Positions 59,272 through 64,000 of a stretch of DNA of 64,000 nt are shown one piece after another. The notes below the pieces were generated by a model. The model did no database searches, was not told the DNA's origin, and worked only from the letters and a program-made list of their open reading frames with translations. The translations under genes were made by a program, and so were the position numbers. The DNA is from Mantis religiosa. Its lineage: Eukaryota > Arthropoda > Insecta > Mantodea > Mantidae. Position 1 is the stretch's first letter. Every line of letters starts with the position of its first letter. The DNA is taken from assembly GCA_030765055.1 (NCBI GenBank), contig CM060947.1, positions 226,358,349 through 226,422,348 on the forward strand, given 5' to 3'.

Positions 59272-59600
59272 GGCTCGACCGCCCTAAGAGGGCCAAGACC
59301 TACCAACCCGACTGCCGGCCTCACGCGCACTTACGCTGGACAGAGGTGGGCGATCATCCAACCGATACGGGGAGGAGATGTGGTCAGCATCTCGGCCTCC
59401 CCCAGCCGGAACGTTGGTTTTCGTGACCAGAGCCGCTTACCTATCGTAAGCTCCTCACTTTCCTCACGATGCTGAGTGGGCACCGATCCTATACCCGGGA
59501 CCGAAATTCCGCACCCCATGGGTGGGATCGAACCCGGGCCGATTTCCGTGGCCAGGAACCAAGACATGCTGCCTTAGCCCACTACGCTACGGCGCAGGAG
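59272..59600 (-). mobile_element. tRNA-derived SINE, family 4
   Basis: On the minus strand the unit begins CTCCTGCGCCGTAGCGTAGT near 59600 and has B box GGGTTCGATCCCA (59535-59523). A G+C-rich body with GTATAGGATCGGTGCCCACT and GGCGGTCGAG follows. It lies in intron 1 of gene B. Confidence 0.65.
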
Positions 59601-59639
59601 CGATGCTTGATATAGTGACTTTTAAAATCTTTGGAAATT

Positions 59640-59925
59640 AATTGTTCTTTCACACTAGCCGTGCGTAGGGTAGAGCCAGACTGAAAAATTCAATGCCATA
59701 GCCGGGATTTGAACCACGGATCTTCTGGTTTCCGTCCAGCAGCTCTAACCATTTGAGCTACTATGGCCAACGTGCCAACATGACATTAAATTCTCCAACT
59801 GACTCGTGTTTTTCCCGGTAAACCACTAGCAGTTCTCATAAACACATGAGACAACTACCTTAATGGCGACTTACTATGCTGTAAGTACTCTAAGTCCCGG
59901 GTTTATAGTTCGGACCACTATTAGG
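59640..59925 (-). mobile_element. SINE family 5, reverse copy
   Basis: GGTAGAGCCAGACTGAAAAA and GGGATTTGAACC (B box in reverse, 59703-59714), then TTGAGCTACTATGGCCA, AATTCTCCAACTGACTCGTG and TGGCGACTTACTATGCTGTA. This is the exact reverse order of the copy at 46740. Confidence 0.7.
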
Positions 59926-60924
59926 TACAATTAAAAAATAAAAAAAATAAAAAATCTTTTTAAGTGACCTTTTTAGGATCATATATGCAACGCTGTATAC
60001 ATTTCTATAACAATGCCTGAAACAGTCAATGTAAATACCGATACTGTTGTAATCTAATAAATGTGGCATCTTCTATATCTGATCCGATTAGCAACTAGTA
60101 TGTTCTGAATAAATATGCTCTGAAACTACACAAAGTGATCACCTGATCACCTCATGACCACCTGAGACTGCAGATAAACGTTTCCATGGCTAATGCCGCC
60201 TGATGTGGACTTGGTCTCTGTTTCCCTTTATGACAGTCTATTTTAGTCTGGTCTGGCGAATGACACTGCCAGTTTCGTGCAAAGTTGCGAGTAGTAATGA
60301 AATTAACTCTTTACATAGCTGCAAAAGTTAGTTTACACCACCCCATAAAACATTCTTCAAACCAAGTTTATGGGCGGAACATTCCATTACGTTGTCGTAA
60401 GTCACCCATCCTTTGCTGACTGAGATTTAAGAGAGGATGCTGTGTTATGTTCATACACACAATTTTCATTACGGACTTCATCCTTCATGTTAAACTTCTA
60501 ATACGCCAACAGAATGGAGATGTAAATTCTTTCATGATTTTGTCATTTATAGAAACAAGAGAACAAATCCCACCTGATATAGAACTACATCTTGACACCC
60601 TGAACTCTACAATTCCAGTAGGTAATACACAAGCTGGGGATGGTGATTAGACGTTCTCGGCCCAGAATCTTCCTACGGAACACTATACAATCTTGCACCG
60701 ATTCAGTAGTCCAAATAACCTACTTTTTTCCTTTCTGTTGTGCAGTGGAATCTCTCCATATATTACATGAGTGTTTGTCGCTGAAAAGTGGCTTAAGAGC
60801 GGGTACTCGGTAAAGGAAATCAGGTTTCTGTTCCTCCAATCGCACAATGATTAGATTAAAGTGGATTGTGATATGCTTTGCAGTTCCACAGTAATGGTAG
60901 CCATGTATGGCCGCCTCTATGTAT
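59926..60924. other. Gene B intron 1, no recognised feature
   Basis: AT-rich; no gene or repeat named. Confidence 0.35.
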
Positions 60925-60997
60925 GCTGGGCTCATTTAAGCGTCATTTAACCCACCACATTCATCGTCCGATATGACTTATCGTTGGAGGATGTAAA
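60925..60997 (+). mobile_element. SINE family 2, 3' fragment
   Basis: GGGCTCATTTAAGCGTCATT, CGTCCGATATGACTTA and CGTTGGAGGATGTAAATTAA match the end of the SINE at 62938. It joins directly to the gypsy-type gag. Confidence 0.65.
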
Positions 60998-61693
60998 TTA
61001 AAAAGAAATGTCCTTGGGCGCCGCCGCTGTCGGGACCGCGTTCAGGATAACTGTGGCCCGATCCTGGAGGCTGGCTGTTAGCTGTGCAGCCTCTTCTTCT
61101 GGTGAGCACTTGTGCTTGGCCACTGTGTCGAATTGGCGGCGGAAGACTTTGAAAGTGGACACGCCGTCGTACTTAGGTGATTTGACGCGCGCAGATGTGT
61201 CCCGTCCCGGCGCGTCGGCCTTTAAATCCTTCAACTTTCTGCCGACGATGTCCTCCGACATGGCGTTCAGGGACTTGGTGTTGGTGTTGGCCTTTCCCTG
61301 TAGACTATTAACGCGGTGCGCTAGGTCTTAGATGCGCTCGCCCAACTCTGTAACGTCCTCCTTCACACCGGCCAACTGCTCCTCAAATTTGGCGGTCAGT
61401 GTCTCGTTCGCAGCCTTCATTTCGGTTAATTCTGCCTTCATTTTGGTTAATTCGGTCTTCATTGCTGTAGTCAGGCTGTCATTCGTCGCTTTTATTTTCA
61501 TGGTTAACGTCACAGCGAGGTTGTCATTCGCTGTCTTCATTCCTTTCAGCTCCGCGGCCTGGTTGTTATTTGTGGTCTGCAGCTTTGCGGCCAGGTTGTT
61601 ATTTGTCGCTTCCGTCTTCGCAGCGAGGGTGTCATTCGCTGTTCTCATTTCTTTCAGGTCTTCTAGAATCTTTGCCAATGCATCCTCCATCAT
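60998..61693 (-). pseudogene. Ty3/gypsy-type retrotransposon gag, 5' part
   Basis: Starts at MMEDALAKILEDLKEMRTAN (61693). A long Ala/Thr/Asn/Lys coiled coil with repeated units (TNNNLAAKL, TELTKMKAELTEMKAANETL) runs to a TAG at 61328-61330. The same frame goes on past it with VKSPKYDGVSTFKVFRRQFD, EEEAAQLTASLQDRATVILN and VPTAA, which is the P.YDG...W..F..QF...A.L...L.G.A...L...P pattern of insect gypsy gag cores. It is cut at 60998 against a SINE tail; no knuckle, protease or RT follow. Dead fragment. Confidence 0.65.
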
Positions 61694-61699
61694 CGTGTT

Positions 61700-62200
61700 C
61701 CACTCCTGACACCAAATGTGACTTTTTGGGTTCGTAAAATTAAAAGTCAAGTTTACAGAAATTCAAAATGCTCTTTTTTCCGTAGAAAGACAGTTTGTAC
61801 ACCCCTGGCAACAGAATGACGTAACATATACCAACGCAGTCTCTCATGGCTTCTGCAAATGAACAAAATTACCCGCGGTACACTTCAAAGGTCTACAATT
61901 AACAGTTCTCCACTTTCAACTCACTACACAAGGCCAATTACAACTGCCCCCTGCGTTGACAGTAGTGGCACTTTTATATCTCCACTCGGTGTTCTAGAAA
62001 TTAGTGGAACGTTTGGTAACAATCAAGAAAGGAAACCTTCCAGTCATCTATCTGTCTCTTTCTTTCTCTGTTTCGGCAGGCTTTTATCTCCGCGGTGCAC
62101 TGTCTGTCTCTTTGCGCGCGCCGGCCGCACCCGTCGCAACAATGCCTCGCGACACTGGCAACTAATAATGATGACCATCACAGTGCTTACGTTGTGATGC
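61700..62200 (-). mobile_element. Probable LTR and primer-binding region of the gypsy-type element
   Basis: Directly upstream of the gag start on the minus strand lies TTTGGTGTCAGGAGTGGAAC (61719-61700), a leader/primer-binding-like segment. Beyond it (61735-61860) the sequence matches the relic at 37935, as expected for an LTR. The outer boundary near 62200 is uncertain. Confidence 0.45.
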
Positions 62201-62937
62201 GTAGTTAATTGGTGTTATATTTATTTGCACTGTGAAAACTATTTCAGTTAAAAATTTGAGAGTTTTGCGTTTGTTTTAGGAACATTACTCGCTACCTGCC
62301 TCATGGATCACTTTTTGAAAAAATTTAATTTTTGTCTTAGCGCAAATAGTATTTATTAAGGATGGATTCATTTGGCCCTCAACACACTCCACTTACCTAC
62401 ACCGCAGGTAGCCTGGTAGCATTCAAGGCTAAAAATCATCCCTTCTGAAAGTCAAGAGTAAGTATACAGGTCTGACAAGCAAGTAACTACACCGTCTGCA
62501 TGAAAAACACGAGGTAGCTTCAAGCTGTTATCACAAGCTTATCATTATCATACTGTAATGCACTATTTCCGAGCCTTACGACGAAGATACTTGAAAAGAA
62601 CGCTGACTAGACTTAATTGGGGCATCGCTATTACTGAAAACGTGTGGACAACAAATAGAAATGATATCATCCATTTGGAGTTTTGTAACGTAATACTTTC
62701 AAGTCTAATTGATTAGAATGAAGGATTTTGTATAAATTATATTACAGTCTATTACATTCTGTTTCACTTCAAACAGGGGTGTCAATTACGACCGTACATT
62801 GCTACTGAACATTTCCGAGTTATTTTGATAACTTGCTTTAAAATCGATGGCTAACTTTTTAAAAATGACATCCAAATGGCTTTCACAAGCACTTCAAAGT
62901 AGGTTTCCGTCATCAGGTTTTGCGAACTATCGCCGTG
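62201..62937. other. Gene B intron 1, no recognised feature
   Basis: No coding or repeat features recognised. Confidence 0.35.
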
Positions 62938-63180
62938 GAATCCCGCCTTGGTAGCGTGGTGGTAGCAAGTCTGCCTCACGTTCAAGAGGTCCCGAGTTCG
63001 AATCTCGGTCAGGGTGAGTTACCTGGATAAGGTTTTCTCCGAGGTTTTCCCTTATCCTGAAAGATGAATGTCGGGTAACTCTAAGCTCAATGGACCCCGG
63101 GCTCATTTGAGCATCATTTCACCCATTCCATTCATCGTCCGATATGACTCAACGTTGGAGGACGTAAATTACACAAAAAA
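62938..63180 (+). mobile_element. tRNA-derived SINE, family 2
   Basis: A box TTGGTAGCGTGG (62948), B box GAGTTCGAATCTC (62994-63006). The body GGGTGAGTTACCTGGATAAG and the tail GACTCAACGTTGGAGGACGT, AAATTACACAAAAAA follow. Another copy starts at 63907, and tails alone occur at 49848 and 60925. Confidence 0.8.
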
Positions 63181-63227
63181 TCACCGTGGAATAACACGTG
63201 GCTGACAGAGAATGTCCTCTACTTATA

Positions 63228-63470
63228 AAATGGGCCGCGCCGTGGCTGAGCTGTTTATACCGCTGGACTCTCATCAAGGCGGCCCGGGTTCGATCCCAGG
63301 TGACCGCATTTGTTGCGCTGGGCGCTTTTTTCAGGATGTCCGGTTTCCCCCGCCATCTCATTCCACAGGTGCTCCATCTTCATTTCATGCATCATGAGTG
63401 TCACTGCCTGCGCTACCGCATGCAAAGCTTGTCTCAAACTTAAAAGACAGTATGGAACTAAATGAGATAT
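63228..63470 (+). mobile_element. tRNA-derived SINE, family 3
   Basis: GGGCCGCGCCGTGGCTGAGC with A box GTGGCTGAGCTG (63242) and B box GGTTCGATCCC (63287-63297). The body TTCAGGATGTCCGGTTTCC follows and the unit ends in ATATATCTCTCTCTAA near 63482. Confidence 0.7.
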
Positions 63471-63680
63471 ATCTCTCTCTAACACAGGGAAATTCTCATT
63501 AGCTTCGTCCTTTTTTACCCTTGCGTTTTTACCACTTTCTTTTTTATAGTAATGATGGCACAACAATATACATTTTTCCCTGTGGAAGTAATCCTATATT
63601 AAATGTTCCAAGGGTAAAATGTCAATATACTATATTTTAAAGCACTTTTGGGTTAATGTTTTAACTTTCTGTAATTTCAG

Positions 63681-63855
63681 TCAACGCTGAAATACCTTGC
63701 TGGAGATTCTGGTCAACCGTTAGACAGCGTAACAAGAAGCTTGACCGCTGGTCCAGATGGCCCTGTGCTTCTTCAGGATATCGGCCTCATCGAAACATTG
63801 GCAAGGTTCAACCGGGAGAGAATCCCCGAAAGAGTTGTCCATGCCCAGGGTTCAG
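63681..63855 (+). CDS. Secreted catalase-like gene B, exon 2 (distal His)
   Basis: Acceptor GTAATTTCAG|TCAA, donor TTCAG|GTTAGT; 175 nt, phase 0 in and 1 out, as in gene A. It encodes STLKYLAGDSGQPLDSVTRS, DGPVLLQDIGLIETLARFNR and ERIPERVVHAQGSG. The distal His is residue 94 (codon 63840-63842). HAKGAG is HAQGSG here and FDRER is FNRER. The remaining exons lie beyond 64000, so whether the distal Asn is also changed in B cannot be seen. Confidence 0.92.
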
Positions 63856-63906
63856 GTTAGTCTACTATTCATTTCTGTTATTGCGCTCGACAACATTGCT
63901 GAAGTG

Positions 63907-64000
63907 CCCGCCTCGGTAGCATGTTAGCTTATCCGCCTCACGCGTTCAGGAGGTCCCAAGTTCGAAACTCGGTTAGGGTGAGTTACCTGGATAAGGTTTT
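63907..64000 (+). mobile_element. tRNA-derived SINE, family 2, cut by window end
   Basis: CCGCCTCGGTAGCATGTTAG (A box region), AGTTCGAAACTCGG (B box region) and GGGTGAGTTACCTGGATAAG, as in the copy at 62938. It lies at the start of intron 2 of gene B. Confidence 0.75.

Overview
The window is insect-type nuclear DNA with low gene density. I see one complete multi-exon gene and the first two exons of a tandem paralogue. Both belong to the catalase family and both are on the + strand. Almost everything else recognisable is transposable-element debris, SINEs and very long microsatellites. Large introns full of mariner, Penelope-like, non-LTR, PIF/Harbinger, hAT-like and gypsy-like remnants, with long (ATT)n tracts, suggest a large repeat-rich insect genome. 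A cockroach or termite relative is my guess; it is not shown by the sequence.

Gene A (12..35006) has ten coding exons with consistent phases and GT/AG junctions and encodes 520 residues. It has an N-terminal hydrophobic leader and no C-terminal SKL-like peroxisomal signal, so a secreted or extracytoplasmic product is likely. The distal His (residue 93), the proximal heme-ligand Tyr (376) and Arg 372 are present. The position of the distal catalytic Asn (human Asn148) is Leu 166, and several NADPH-pocket positions are also changed. Gene B begins at 58848 with an equivalent leader exon, followed by exon 2 at 63681; the rest lies past the window edge.

Layout. Introns 1-3 of gene A (126..22675) hold mariners at 848, 5734, 19579 and 21339, a DD41D Tc1/mariner element at 3312, a Penelope-like element at 11757 that itself carries a non-LTR insertion, and PIF/Harbinger, DDE, gag-like and hAT fragments. 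Intron 4 has (CA)n, a mariner and an 863-bp (ATT)n tract. Introns 5-7 hold a Penelope fragment, mariners (27508; 29165 with a second one nested at 29726; 32248) and a foldback element. About 70 percent of intron 8 is a 637-bp (TTA)n tract that runs into the 3' splice site of exon 9. The intergenic part (35.1-58.8 kb) holds jockey-type and CR1/jockey-like non-LTR elements, further mariners, tRNA-derived SINEs (some as palindromes) and a second Penelope-like element carrying a recognisable but mutated hammerhead ribozyme fold. Intron 1 of gene B holds a gypsy-type gag with LTR-like flank and copies of three or more SINE families.

No prokaryotic features, CRISPR arrays or convincing free-standing functional RNA genes are visible. 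The most interesting signals are the divergent secreted catalase pair, the microsatellite-built splice acceptor, the Penelope hammerheads, and a mariner deletion subfamily that lost its DNA-binding domain yet was copied at least three times here.
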